This document shows, one piece after another, positions 49,822 through 59,814 of a stretch of DNA of 64,000 nucleotides; the stretch's first letter is position 1; each line of letters begins with the position of its first letter. The notes below the pieces were generated by a model. That model did not search any database and was not told the origin of the DNA. It was given only the letters and a program-made list of their open reading frames with translations. Origin of the DNA: a candidate division KSB1 bacterium (lineage in GTDB: Bacteria > Zhuqueibacterota > Zhuqueibacteria > Residuimicrobiales > Krinioviventaceae); assembly GCA_034521575.1 (NCBI GenBank), contig JAXHMJ010000005.1, positions 1,798,001-1,862,000 on the forward strand, read 5' to 3'. The position numbers and the translations under genes were made by a program.

Positions 49822-52779
49822 TTACAGTCTGTAGCGGAAGCCAATATTACCGCTTCGGCCATAGTCTTCCAGATAACTGGTGAAATTCATATGATTGATC
49901 ACATTGTGTTCACGTTCGCCGGTCAGGTTGTTGATATTCATGAAAAACTCCAGTCCGTCCACCGGCAATTGCTGCCTGACCATCACATCAAACCGGTAAA
50001 AGTCCGTCGAATAGCCACGCAGCTTTTCATACCAGCTGTTGGTCGTGAAAATCCGCGATTTATAGCGCATCGCCCAGCGGATCGAAAAACCCTTGTAATC
50101 ATAACCCACGGTCAGGTTCAACAAATGATCCGGCTGATTAATCATCGGACTTGTATACGTGGTGTCCTCACTGATCAGGGTCGACCGATAAGTGATCGGA
50201 TCAATCTGAGTCTTGACAACCGATCTCAGGTACTCCGCCTCTGACTCGTTGCGCGTATAGTTCACATTCATCACCAGACCGTTCAAGAGTCCCGGCAAAT
50301 ACCAGAAATTCGACTGCCATTCCACTTCATACCCGTAATTGATCGCGTCATTCGGATTGTTGGTGGCGTACGCCGCCCGCTGACGGTGCATGAGTGACGG
50401 CAGTTCAAAAAAGGACGTATCCTGAATCACCGTCTGCCCGGTCCAGAAAATCATATCCGTGATGCGCTTGTGAAACGCGCCCACCGTAAATAAACCGATC
50501 TTGTCGGAATAGATGGACATTTGAAGGTCCACATTTCGGGACAACTCCGGTTTCAGCCTGAAATTGCTCAAATTCCAGATCTGTCCCTGAGACTGAATGA
50601 CCCAGCCTGGCATGATATTGTTGTAATTCGGCCGCTGCAGGGTGTGTGTATAGCCCGCCTTGAAATTCAGCCAGTTCGTCGGGCGATAGACCGCCTGGAT
50701 CATGGGCAGCACAAATTCATTGGTGCGCACCTTGGTCACTGTATCAATCGGGGTCGCTCTCCAGTCCCGCAGCACACCCAGGCGATTGCCCCGATACCCG
50801 GTATATTCCGTGCGGTTGGACTCGAAACGAACACCGGGGACAAACGTAAACTTTGTCACATTGATCTCCGGCATTAGATAAAACGCATGATAATCCTCAG
50901 TTCCGTGATAATCTTCAAAATTGGACTCTATAAAATTTTGATGCGGAAACGCATAAGCATCCGAGACGGCGGCCACAGGATCGTACTGATCCATGACCAG
51001 TTCATGAATCCGGCGGAAATCCTGCTTGTCAAATATATTACCAAAATTATATTTGCCGTCCAAAAAGTCACCGCCCTCATAATCCGGGTCCAGAAAATCG
51101 GTCAGCAAAATGCGCATATTGTCCGCGTCCCAGGCCTTTAACGTGCGTGGACTGAATTCATCCTCGAAATTATCATAAACCAAATCCCGGTAACTTTGAT
51201 CTCCTCCATCATTACTCGCATTCAGTACCGTGCGGTCGTATTCTTTTGCTTTATGCCGGTATTTGCCGCCAAAACTCAATTGCATGTTGATCTGATTCGA
51301 AAGACTCAGATTATAGGTAAAATGAGTCTGACCGGTCAAATCCCGCTCTTTGGTCTCGCTTTCCTCATGCTCAATACCGCCCAGATGCATGAAATTCACC
51401 GCTTCATCCATGGACACATCGAGCAGATAAGGAATCGTCTCGGGATCCAGATTGACATTGAAATTCGACTTGCGGTCCGTCGGGAACGGATTCTGCGGAG
51501 AATTGTTGTTGCTCGAACCAATTTGCGCCGGCAGAGCATTCTCGGAAAAAGAATGACTCAACAACGCGCTGATCTCCCAGTTTCTCACCTGATGGTCAAT
51601 CTGCAGTGAATTCGTCAACACGGTTAACCAGCGTTTCGGCGTATCCGTATAATTGATTCCGAATATCTGTTCCGTAAAATTGTAATTGTTGATATAACTC
51701 GTGGCTTCGGTACGTTTGCGGCTGTAAAAGTTTGTCGATTTGATCTCGGTGGAGGGCAAAGCCAAGTCCAGAACCATAGTACCACCCAGCCGCTGGACAT
51801 TCCTGAAAATATCCATCAGCTGCATGCTGTTGGTGCGCACCGGCGCATCCTGATTCTCCTGGGAAAACCCGACTCCGCCCATTTGCTGTGAACCGGCATT
51901 TTTCTTCTCATAATCCACCTGCGCGTAAACACCCAGCATATTGGCGTAAAAACGGTTGCTGCCGCCGACGGACACTTTGTAATCATTATAGGTGTCGCGC
52001 AAACCATTGTACCCGCCTTGCGCAATCACGTTAAACGACGGCTCGTCAGGCGCTTTGCGGATGCGAAAGTTCACTATACCGCCGGTCGCTGTGGCTTCCT
52101 GATCCGCCATCACCGATTTGGTCAACTCGATCCCTGCCAGCATATACGGAGAGATCATACTCAAATCACTGCTTCGGTCTCCTTCACCGGTCGCCGTCAT
52201 ATCTACGCCGTCAATCTGTACCTTGGTGTACTTGGCGCCCATGCCGCGGATCATCACCTTGGTGCCTTCACCGCCGCTTCTCTCCAGAGACACACCGGGA
52301 AGACGCCCCACCGCTTCCGCTGCGTTCGCTTCCGGTAACTCTTGAATCTTGGTGGCGGAAACGATATTCTTCACCGTGCGCGCCGACACCTGCTGGTTGA
52401 TCGCCTCGGTCTGACCGCGCGCCTGGGCCGTGATCACCACATCTTCACCGGTGAGCACCGTATAGTCCAGCTGAACATCCCGGGTCAGTGTTTCGTTCGG
52501 TCTGACCTGAACGTCAACCTGTTTGGCTGCGTAACCGATATAATTGACCACCAGGGTATAAGTTCCCGGCGGAACATTGGGGATCACATACTGTCCCTGA
52601 ATATCCGTGGCCGCGCCAATATTTGTATCCTGTAAATAAACATTGGCGCCGGGCAGCGCCTGACCGTTTTCCGCGTCGACAATCTTGCCGCGGATCCTGC
52701 CGGATGGCGCTGCAATGACCAGCTGAACGGCAAACAGCAGCACCCATCCAATCAGCAAAATGCGTACATTCATTCTCAT
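49822..52779 (-). CDS. TonB-dependent receptor, near-identical copy (intact)
   Basis: The intact 985-residue receptor starts at ATG 52779 after GAGGAGGTTGTG, with signal peptide MRMNVRILLIGWVLLFAVQL. The carboxypeptidase regulatory-like domain (residues ~27-105) is followed by VLTGEDVVITAQARGQTEAI, the plug (KIQELPEANAAEAVGRLPGV to about residue 250) and a barrel ending GRSGNIGFRYRL. It lies 28 bases downstream of a GntR gene and is probably co-transcribed with it. It differs from its copy at 44729-47688 mainly in the patch encoded at ~51135-51335 (RTVLNASNDGGDQSYRDL versus RLVLNEDNGGGSQEFRNL), probably an extracellular loop. This copy is the best reference for repairing the frameshifted paralogues. 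Confidence 0.93.
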   Translation of the reverse strand: MRMNVRILLIGWVLLFAVQLVIAAPSGRIRGKIVDAENGQALPGANVYLQDTNIGAATDIQGQYVIPNVPPGTYTLVVNYIGYAAKQVDVQVRPNETLTRDVQLDYTVLTGEDVVITAQARGQTEAINQQVSARTVKNIVSATKIQELPEANAAEAVGRLPGVSLERSGGEGTKVMIRGMGAKYTKVQIDGVDMTATGEGDRSSDLSMISPYMLAGIELTKSVMADQEATATGGIVNFRIRKAPDEPSFNVIAQGGYNGLRDTYNDYKVSVGGSNRFYANMLGVYAQVDYEKKNAGSQQMGGVGFSQENQDAPVRTNSMQLMDIFRNVQRLGGTMVLDLALPSTEIKSTNFYSRKRTEATSYINNYNFTEQIFGINYTDTPKRWLTVLTNSLQIDHQVRNWEISALLSHSFSENALPAQIGSSNNNSPQNPFPTDRKSNFNVNLDPETIPYLLDVSMDEAVNFMHLGGIEHEESETKERDLTGQTHFTYNLSLSNQINMQLSFGGKYRHKAKEYDRTVLNASNDGGDQSYRDLVYDNFEDEFSPRTLKAWDADNMRILLTDFLDPDYEGGDFLDGKYNFGNIFDKQDFRRIHELVMDQYDPVAAVSDAYAFPHQNFIESNFEDYHGTEDYHAFYLMPEINVTKFTFVPGVRFESNRTEYTGYRGNRLGVLRDWRATPIDTVTKVRTNEFVLPMIQAVYRPTNWLNFKAGYTHTLQRPNYNNIMPGWVIQSQGQIWNLSNFRLKPELSRNVDLQMSIYSDKIGLFTVGAFHKRITDMIFWTGQTVIQDTSFFELPSLMHRQRAAYATNNPNDAINYGYEVEWQSNFWYLPGLLNGLVMNVNYTRNESEAEYLRSVVKTQIDPITYRSTLISEDTTYTSPMINQPDHLLNLTVGYDYKGFSIRWAMRYKSRIFTTNSWYEKLRGYSTDFYRFDVMVRQQLPVDGLEFFMNINNLTGEREHNVINHMNFTSYLEDYGRSGNIGFRYRL
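49822..52779. repeat. Direct repeat copy 2 (duplicated receptor gene)
   Basis: Partner of the unit at 44729-47688, in the same orientation. The copies share almost all of their barrel and plug sequence, implying a recent duplication or ongoing gene conversion. Two ~3 kb near-identical units 2.1 kb apart are also a hot spot for mis-assembly. Confidence 0.85.
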
Positions 52780-52807
52780 CACAACCTCCTCAACATAGCT
52801 TTCAGCT

Positions 52808-53833
52808 CTAAATCGAATTCCTGAGAATCATGGAACTCGCATTTTCTATATGTTTTCTCTCATTCTGCAAAATCATATCAGCCATCTGTTCCCCCATTCG
52901 GGAAAAATCAGTCGTAATCGTAGCAATACCGGTGCTGGCGGCAATCTGCTTCAGCGGCTCATCATTATGAGAGATCATTCCGATATCCCGGCCGATCTTT
53001 AAATGGTGCTGATTCGCATAATGGACGGCTGACACCAAATCCTCGTTGTTCGCGATCAAATAGCAGCAGCCCTTTTCAATGCGGACATCCTGCTTGCGTT
53101 CGATAATTCGAAAAGCCACACCTTTTTCTTCACAAAATCGTTTGAATCCTCTGACCATATCTTGATCGTTCACAGCATTGTATTGCGGCGCACGCCAGAA
53201 CACCAATATCAAACAGTTGTATTTGTCAATACGGTCTTTAACCGACAACAAGGCCTCATACCACTGACGCTCAAAATTCTGACAGACAGACGGAAAATAG
53301 TCTCCAAACAGATTATACCCCACATCCAGAATATAAACTTTGTGATTGTTGACAATGCGCCGCAGCCACTGGAAATGCTGTTCATCCGGAATGGGCATGA
53401 TCACATATTCGGTATAATGATTCAAAGCTTCCTTGACCAGACTTTTAAAAAGCTTATCATTGGAATGATGGAAATAAAGATCGATTGTGGCATTTTCTCC
53501 GACTCGGGCTTTGAAGGAATTGAACAAAGCTTCTTTATAGGATAAAAAATTATCAAACAACAGAAAGATATGATGTTTGTTGGCAAACTGGGTTTGTGAT
53601 ATAAAATAGCCCTTGCCGGGTACGGAGGAAATAATGCCCAGATTTTTAAGCATCTGAAAAGATTTGCAGACCGTGTCCCGGGCGATGGGATAATTATCTG
53701 CAATAGAATTGATACTGGGTAGCAAATCTCCCTGATGCAAGATTCCCTGGCTAATTGCATTTCGAATCGAATTCACCAACTGCTCATACTTGGGCACTTT
53801 GGATGAATGATCTATATTAATGATTTGTTGCAT
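52808..53833 (-). CDS. GntR-family regulator with sugar-binding-protein-like sensor domain
   Basis: Paralogue of the regulator at 37282-38313. It has a winged helix (KYEQLVNSIRNAISQGILHQ, SINSIADNYPIARDTVCKSF, NLGIISSVPGKGYFI) and a periplasmic-binding-like effector domain (HHIFLLFDNFLSYKEALFNS, IGMISHNDEPLKQIAASTGI, ITTDFSRMGEQMADMIL). ATG 53833 aligns with the paralogue start; a longer frame from 53869 would add 12 residues, and neither has a strong ribosome site. It is the first gene of the minus-strand receptor operon, 28 bases before the intact receptor. The dyad at 53853-53886 lies immediately upstream, as expected for autoregulation. Confidence 0.9.
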   Translation of the reverse strand: MQQIINIDHSSKVPKYEQLVNSIRNAISQGILHQGDLLPSINSIADNYPIARDTVCKSFQMLKNLGIISSVPGKGYFISQTQFANKHHIFLLFDNFLSYKEALFNSFKARVGENATIDLYFHHSNDKLFKSLVKEALNHYTEYVIMPIPDEQHFQWLRRIVNNHKVYILDVGYNLFGDYFPSVCQNFERQWYEALLSVKDRIDKYNCLILVFWRAPQYNAVNDQDMVRGFKRFCEEKGVAFRIIERKQDVRIEKGCCYLIANNEDLVSAVHYANQHHLKIGRDIGMISHNDEPLKQIAASTGIATITTDFSRMGEQMADMILQNERKHIENASSMILRNSI

Positions 53834-53852
53834 CAGACTATTATGCTCTGTT

Positions 53853-53886
53853 AGATACTGGTATGTCATATATCATACTGTTATCT
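53853..53886. promoter_or_regulatory. Imperfect dyad, candidate GntR operator
   Basis: AGATACTGGTATG (53853-53865) and CATACTGTTATCT (53874-53886) are inverted repeats matching at 10 of 13 positions around an eight-base AT-rich centre. The element lies 20 bases upstream of the GntR start and just downstream of a TTGACT-type promoter, a typical repressor position. Confidence 0.4.
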
Positions 53887-53894
53887 ACTGTTAT

Positions 53895-53923
53895 GATTTA
53901 ATAAAAATACATGAAAAAGTCAA
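53895..53923 (-). promoter_or_regulatory. Candidate promoter of the GntR-receptor operon
   Basis: On the minus strand TTGACT (53918-53923) is followed after 17 bases by TAAATC (53895-53900). The -35 is good and the -10 poor, which would suit an activated or weak regulated promoter. The dyad at 53853-53886 lies over the expected start region. Confidence 0.35.
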
Positions 53924-53990
53924 GTTAAATCAAGCATTTTTTTCAGAAATCGTATATGGTAACGTACACACTTTGACTTTTTTTACGTGG

Positions 53991-54017
53991 GGTTGGCGCT
54001 CAATTTGAGCGCCAACC
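53991..54017. terminator. Perfect hairpin after the beta-mannosidase gene
   Basis: GGTTGGCGCTC / GAGCGCCAACC (53991-54001, 54007-54017) form a perfect 11-base stem with a five-base loop, starting eight bases past the beta-mannosidase stop. The T-rich flank is on the plus-strand side, so the tail is weak for minus-strand transcription, but position argues for termination. Confidence 0.55.
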
Positions 54018-54024
54018 GGTTTGT

Positions 54025-56598
54025 TTATTCGTTATAGGTGTCATAAAGCGAACGGATTACCAGACTCTCCCGAATTTGATCCGGTGATTTTTTAGATGTG
54101 ACTATTAATGGTCTGGATTCACCCGGAATAATATCGATAAAGTTGTCGTCCAGTTGAATAGACTGACTGTCTGCACGCACATACACATCCCTGGCAAGGC
54201 TGGAGACTGCCAATACGAGTTTGTATTCATCCGTACCCTTTGATTCGAGTTTAAATTTAATCCCGGGATCCTCTAAAGACAGCTCTTTTTCCGGTACAAA
54301 ATAAATCGGACGAACAACCCGAGCGCCAGAATTAGACGTAAAACATGCTTTTACAAACACTTTGCTTTTGTCAAAAGAGGACAACAACTGATCAGTGCCG
54401 GAGCGAAAGACCTGTTCACTGGCATTTTCAGGAATATCAAGTTCCACCACTTTTCTATTTAGCCGGCTGCCGCTAAAATCCAGTAATTCGAGTGTCAACT
54501 TTCCCTTGACCGGGACCTGTTTGTCAGACACCAGATAAATTTCAAGGCTGTCCGGCGTCACAATCGGACTGATCAATATATCCTGAAACATATCCTGAGC
54601 CTTGTAATGCGAGGACTTTCCAGTTTCCATAATAATCAACACTGGACCAGGATGTGACCGGCCAGCAGTCATTCAACTGCCAGTACAACGTGCCCATACA
54701 GAACGGCTTGTTTCGACGATGAGCATCCACAGCCATCTCTACAGCCTTGGCCTGCAGCAATTGACTGACATACAGATAGGATTCGAAATCTCTGGGTTGT
54801 TTGTAATGTCGCTGCATATATTGGTCAATCAGGCGGTTGGCGTACAACTTGTCCTGACGGTTGTCCGTCCCAGCAGCGCTGGTGCAAGAGCATGACGCGA
54901 GAATCAATGGCCCGATCCTCGGGCACCGTAAACCGCCGTACGCTGTGGATATCCGAAAATCCCTGAAACCCCCATTCACTCATGAACCGTGCAACATGAT
55001 CGTCAAACTTTTCAAACGGATGCTTGACGTGCCACACGCCCCAGTAATGATAATCGCCTTCATTGAGCCCGCGTCCGCCCCAGCCGGCCATCGGCGATGA
55101 TGGAATATAGGCTTGATCCGGATCAACAGCGTGCAGAGCGGACGGAATCAATTCTTCAAACAACTCGGCCGTCTGACGTTCGAACGTTTGCTGCTGCGCT
55201 TCAGTCATATCCTTCTCCCAGCCCCAGCCTTCCCAGCCGACCTGATTCTCATTGTTGCCGCACCACAGGGCGATACAGGCATGATTGCGCAAGCGCCTGA
55301 CATTATCCAGCACTTCATGCCGCACATTTTCAAAAAAAGCTTGGTTGCCGGGATACATGGCGCAGGCAAACATGAAATCCTGCCACACCAGCAATCCTTT
55401 TTCATCGCAAAGCTCATAAAAGATGTCTTCTTCGTAAATGCCGCCGCCCACACCCGCAGCATGTTCATATTGGCTTTGACCGCATCAGTCATCAACGATT
55501 CATAGCGTTCCGGTGTGACCCGGTTCTGAAAATTGTCCTGAGGGATATAATTGGCGCCCTTGATATAAACGGGCTTTCCGTTCAGCTTGAAGAAAAAGCT
55601 TTTGCCGTATTCGTCCGGCTCGCGCACAAACTCTATAGAGCGCACACCAATTCTGACGGTCTGCTCATCCAAAACCGTATGGCTGTCCAAAAGCTTGACT
55701 TTTATATCATAAAGCGGCTGATCTCCCAGATCATGCGTCCACCACAATTTCGGATTTTTAATCTGTATAGGAAGTTTTTCAGTCTGTTTGCCGGCATCCA
55801 GATACATAATCGACTTGGCCGCCTCTTTACCATTGATGAATGCTTCGACCTGATAAACTTGCCGCTTTGTGATATTCAGACGGGCATGCACGTCCAGATC
55901 CGCTTTTTCCGGCGACACATCCGCCTGGAACACCTGGACCCCGGCGATTCGGCCTGCGTCCCAGCTCCGGATCAGCACCGGACGCCAGACCCCGGCCGTC
56001 ACCAGCCGCGGCCCCCAGTCCCAGCCGTAATGATACCCCGCTTTGCGGGAATACATGCTGATCTGGACATCGGATTGATCATTGTTGGCAGGCGCATCCA
56101 GCCGGAATTCCGCATTTTCCCATTTGGGAACATTGATCTTGAACACGGCATGAAAATAGATCCGCAGGTTATTCTCTCCCGTGCGCAGCAGCGACTTTAC
56201 ATCGACCACCCAGGTTCTGAACATATTATCCGCCGACAGAATTTGCTCGCCGTTCAAATAAACATCCGCGCAGGTATCCAGCCCGTAAAAGACCAGCCAA
56301 TATTGGAGCGGCTCATCAAGGATTCATCAACCTGAAAACCGGTTTTGTACTCCCAGTCTTTTTTCCCGACCCACTGGATGTTCCGCTCCACATCGCGGTA
56401 ATAGGGATTGGCGATATGGCCGTTGTTCATCAGATCGGTGTGCACACAGCCGGGAACACCGGCGGGCTGCCACTGTTCTTCTCCGGCTTGTCGAAAATAC
56501 CAGTCATCGCTTAGCTGACCTTTATAAACCTGGGCCGCCCCAAGTCCTTGAAACAAAACGAAAATAAAAGCGAAAAACAGACAATAATGTTTTATCAT
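54025..56598 (-). pseudogene. GH2 beta-mannosidase, four frameshifts
   Basis: The rebuilt protein (~858 residues) has a signal peptide (LFFAFIFVLFQGLGAAQ) and the beta-mannosidase N-domain motif VPGCVHTDLMNNGHIANPYY. It also has the GH2 sandwich and barrel with [39 protein letters not shown] (acid/base Glu), MSEWGFQGF (nucleophile Glu) and NDCWPVTSWSSVDYYGNWK. These are split over five frames by shifts near 56318, 55448 (one G lost from a G-run), 54885 and 54618. The enzyme removes non-reducing beta-mannose from oligosaccharides in the periplasm. AAAGGA precedes ATG 56598. All catalytic motifs survive, so single-base correction would give a plausible active enzyme. Confidence 0.9.
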
Positions 56599-56655
56599 AC
56601 CAGTTCCTTTCAGGTAGTTTCAAACCCGTCAAATAGTATAAACTATCATATCCAC

Positions 56656-58204
56656 TTAATCGCCCAGCCGCAAATCCTCCGGCAGCGATCTGCTGTCTGT
56701 CTGCGCAGCATACAAAACACTGGCATGCGCCGCTAGCGTGACTGAAAGGTTGCTGCGCTGACCCAGAGGTTTGCAATGCCCGACATTCCATTCAAAACAA
56801 TAGGCCGATTTTCGACCGATCAATTGCTGCAAATCATATATTTTCTCAAACACAGCGTCTGTGGTGTTGACAATCAATATGGCCCACGCATTCGAATTAT
56901 CAAAGGGCCGCACCGCCACCGGATGCTCGCGGTCCGTGCTCCAAAACGGCAGTTCAGCCGTGGCACGCCGTTCCGGGACCAGAAACCGCCACAGCTCCAC
57001 TGCCTCCGCGTCCAGCATCGAAAACCGGTCCGATGTGGTGAGTGTCCCGCCGAGAATTCCGGCCCATAGTGCAATAGAGCGTCGTTCGGTCTCGTTAAAC
57101 GGCGTATCATAATCACGCAAAAAGATTACATCCGGATCATTCTGCCAGAGTACATTGTTCAAATACTGATCCGCCTGGCTTTCCCGAAACATATTCATAC
57201 AATCGGCTGCGGCTGCTGACCATGAACGGCGCCACCCAGATGCCCGCGGCATACCCCGCTTGCCGGATCGCCTGAAACGCGGACTGCATCCCCTGCGGCC
57301 ATTTTTCATTGCTCCCCAGCCAGTCGCCGTAATGACAGTATCCGTCATCAATTTGCACGGCCTGCAGGGGCACGTTTTGCATGTTTTTTAAACCCCGCAG
57401 CAGCTCATCCAGTTTTTCCCGACTGAACTCCTTTTCAAATTCGTACCAGGAGCAGTAATAATATTTCGGGGATTGGTTCAATCGGATATGGTGATGCTCA
57501 AGTCGTCGCGCCATGCCGCGAAACACCGTATAAGCGGGTTTACCGCTGCGAAACACCAGATTTGGCAGCACACGTTCATCCTGAACAGGCGTCACTCCTT
57601 CCAGATAAAAGCCGGTATCAAAACAAATCCGGTTCTCATTCAGATGCCGGTCAATGAGTCCGAATCGGGATTGTTTGTTGTAAAACACACTCTTGTGCAG
57701 AAAATTATCCTGGTCCATCGCCGCCAGAATCAATGTGTGATCATCCGGCGAAAGCACACCGGAAACCAGATAACTGTCATAACTCCACACATCCGATTTT
57801 AATCGCGCCTGTTCAATACGACTTTTGGGTATCGGCAGATCAAAAATCCCGCTCGGCCCCGCAAAACCCATTCCCTGTTTGAAAAACCGGTCCGTGCCGC
57901 GGGTGTGTAATTCGAGCACAATCTGCCCCTCTGCCATGTCATACACAATACGCTGAACCGGGCCGTCAGACAGCACGGTAACACGCAACGGCGAGACGCG
58001 TCGACGTTCCAGTCCCGGATAACAGTGATAAAATCCCGTATCTTTTATCCGGATATCAAATGTACCGTCCCTGTGAATACGAAACTCCGGCGGTTCCGCG
58101 GTTGTTTCATGGTCTGCAAAATTATCCGCAAACAGCAGTCCCGATTGTGAACTCAAAACAGCGGAACCCAGCAAAGCTGATTTTAAAAAATAGCGTCTAT
58201 TCAT
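56656..58204 (-). pseudogene. Alpha-galactosidase-like (GH36/melibiase type), central deletion
   Basis: ATG 58204 begins a Tat-type leader (MNRRYFLKSALLGSAVL). The N-terminal supersandwich leads to the catalytic barrel start YYYCSWYEFEKEFSREKLDE, VQIDDGYCHYGDWLG and AAGIWVAPFMVSSRSRLYEY. At about 57195 this jumps frame to FRESQADQYLNNVLWQNDPD, LRDYDTPFNETERRSIALWA and a C-terminal beta domain. In the family the segment between APFMV and the NDPD block holds about 150-180 residues, including the nucleophile Asp (Y-K-D-F motif), and none of it is present. The gene is therefore non-functional as written. It overlaps the sulfatase stop by eight bases and precedes the beta-mannosidase by 57 bases. 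Confidence 0.75.
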
Positions 58205-59789
58205 CCCTGAATATCCTTTCCAATGGCAGGCCCGGTTCATCCCCGACATCCCGGGGTTCGCAGAACCAGATTAGTCGTCCGAGTGTATTTAAATTCTCCG
58301 GCACATCCCCGGCATCCGGATGCGTCTGCATAAAACGCTCCAGCATCACCTGCCGCAGTGTTTTCACTATCTTTTGATTCTCCGGTTCAGCAGCCACATT
58401 ATGCGTTTCGTCCGGATCTTTTTTTAGATGATACAAGCGCTCATCCACCCCGGGCGGTCCATTCCCGGTTTCATACCCCAGAGACAGATCGCGTTTTCCG
58501 GTCGTAAATATATATTTCCAGGTTTTTGAGGCCACCATGGCCTTGTTGTCCTCGAGATAGGTTGTAAACACATAGTCCCGATGTTCATCGGTTTTGCCAT
58601 ACAACACAGACTTTAAACTCTTGCCCTGAAAATCCGGGTGCGGCGTCACTCCCACCAGTTCGCACAGGGTAGGCGCCATATCGATAAACTCGACCAGACA
58701 GTCATTGGCGCCGGACTGAAATCCCTTTCCCTGAACGATAAACGGCACCCGGACCGATTCCTCCCACATGGTGTGTTTTTCAAACCGCTTGTGATCTGCC
58801 AGCAAATACCCGTTATCACTGGCATAAACCACCACGGTGTTTTCATCCAGTCCCAATTCACGCACAGCCTCCACAACCCGGCCTATATTGTGATCCATAT
58901 ATTCAACAGATGTGTAATAGGATGCAATGATACGCTTTTTCTCCTGATCGGAAAGATCCGCAAACAGTTCCGGTATCCAGCGGTTGTCCTCAGGACTGCC
59001 CTGCGGCAGCGGGATGTCATCGGGATTGTACCGGTTTCTGTATTCGATCGGAAAACTGAACGGCATATGCGGTTCATGATAGGCCAGCCAGAGGAAAAAC
59101 GGCGCATCCGTATCTTTGTGACCGCGCATGAATTCGATCGCTTTGTTTGTGAAAAATGTCCCTTCCGCATCCTCATAATAGTGATGATCCGGCAGATACC
59201 CGGCATTCCATCTGGATGCCGGCGTCTCATGCGGGGCCTCGCTCTGATAGGTCGGGATGTTGTCCGGCGCCGGTTGCGGCGGATTCTTTTTCAGATATTC
59301 AATGTGATCCTGGCGGGTGACGGCATGGTCAAACCCATGATTCGGGTATCCGGCATCCTCTTTGTAAAACCCGGCGTAAATCCAGTTGTTAAAATGCGTT
59401 TTACCGATTCGTCCCGTGTGATATCCGTGCTCCTGCAAATGCTCAGCGATGGTCACATTGTTCTTGTCCGGAAACGGTGTGAACAGCAGATTCACGCCGG
59501 TGGCGTGCGGGTATTTGCCCGTCAGCAGCGACTGCCGCGACGCGCTGCAGATCGGCGCATTGCAGTAGGCATGTGTAAAATGCACACCCTGTGACGCCAT
59601 GCGGTCCATATGGGGCGTTTGAATCATTGAATTGCCGTTAACACCCAATGCCTTTGAAGCATGATCATCGCCGACAATGACAATGATATTTTTAAATCCG
59701 GAGGATGGCGCTGCGTTGATAGTTTTGATCAGTACCGGCAGGCTCGCAGCGGTTGCAGCCGCCGTTCGTAAAAACTCTCTCCGTCTCAT
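58197..59789 (-). CDS. Tat-exported S1-family sulfatase
   Basis: This intact 530-residue protein has a twin-arginine leader (MRRREFLRTAAATAASLPVL). The sulfatase signature ICSASRQSLLTGKYPHATG (residues ~80-98) contains Cys81-Ser-Ala-Ser-Arg, the CxAxR form of the motif whose Cys is converted to formylglycine. Metal ligands are suggested by VGDDHAS (Asp41/Asp42) and VVYASDNGYLLADHKRFEKH. It removes sulfate esters from glycans in the periplasm. ATG 59789 is chosen because AGGAG lies six bases upstream; TTG 59795 would add two residues. It begins an operon with the alpha-galactosidase-like and beta-mannosidase genes, and follows the PfkB remnant. Requires a formylglycine-generating enzyme, not seen here. 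Confidence 0.92.
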   Translation of the reverse strand: MRRREFLRTAAATAASLPVLIKTINAAPSSGFKNIIVIVGDDHASKALGVNGNSMIQTPHMDRMASQGVHFTHAYCNAPICSASRQSLLTGKYPHATGVNLLFTPFPDKNNVTIAEHLQEHGYHTGRIGKTHFNNWIYAGFYKEDAGYPNHGFDHAVTRQDHIEYLKKNPPQPAPDNIPTYQSEAPHETPASRWNAGYLPDHHYYEDAEGTFFTNKAIEFMRGHKDTDAPFFLWLAYHEPHMPFSFPIEYRNRYNPDDIPLPQGSPEDNRWIPELFADLSDQEKKRIIASYYTSVEYMDHNIGRVVEAVRELGLDENTVVVYASDNGYLLADHKRFEKHTMWEESVRVPFIVQGKGFQSGANDCLVEFIDMAPTLCELVGVTPHPDFQGKSLKSVLYGKTDEHRDYVFTTYLEDNKAMVASKTWKYIFTTGKRDLSLGYETGNGPPGVDERLYHLKKDPDETHNVAAEPENQKIVKTLRQVMLERFMQTHPDAGDVPENLNTLGRLIWFCEPRDVGDEPGLPLERIFRDE

Positions 59790-59814
59790 AATCAACTCCT
59801 GTTGTTGCTCGATC

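Noticed and set aside
58638-59594. A 318-codon plus-strand open frame
   Set aside because: It is antisense to the intact Tat sulfatase, whose signature motifs are unambiguous; the opposite frame is Arg/His-rich shadow sequence.
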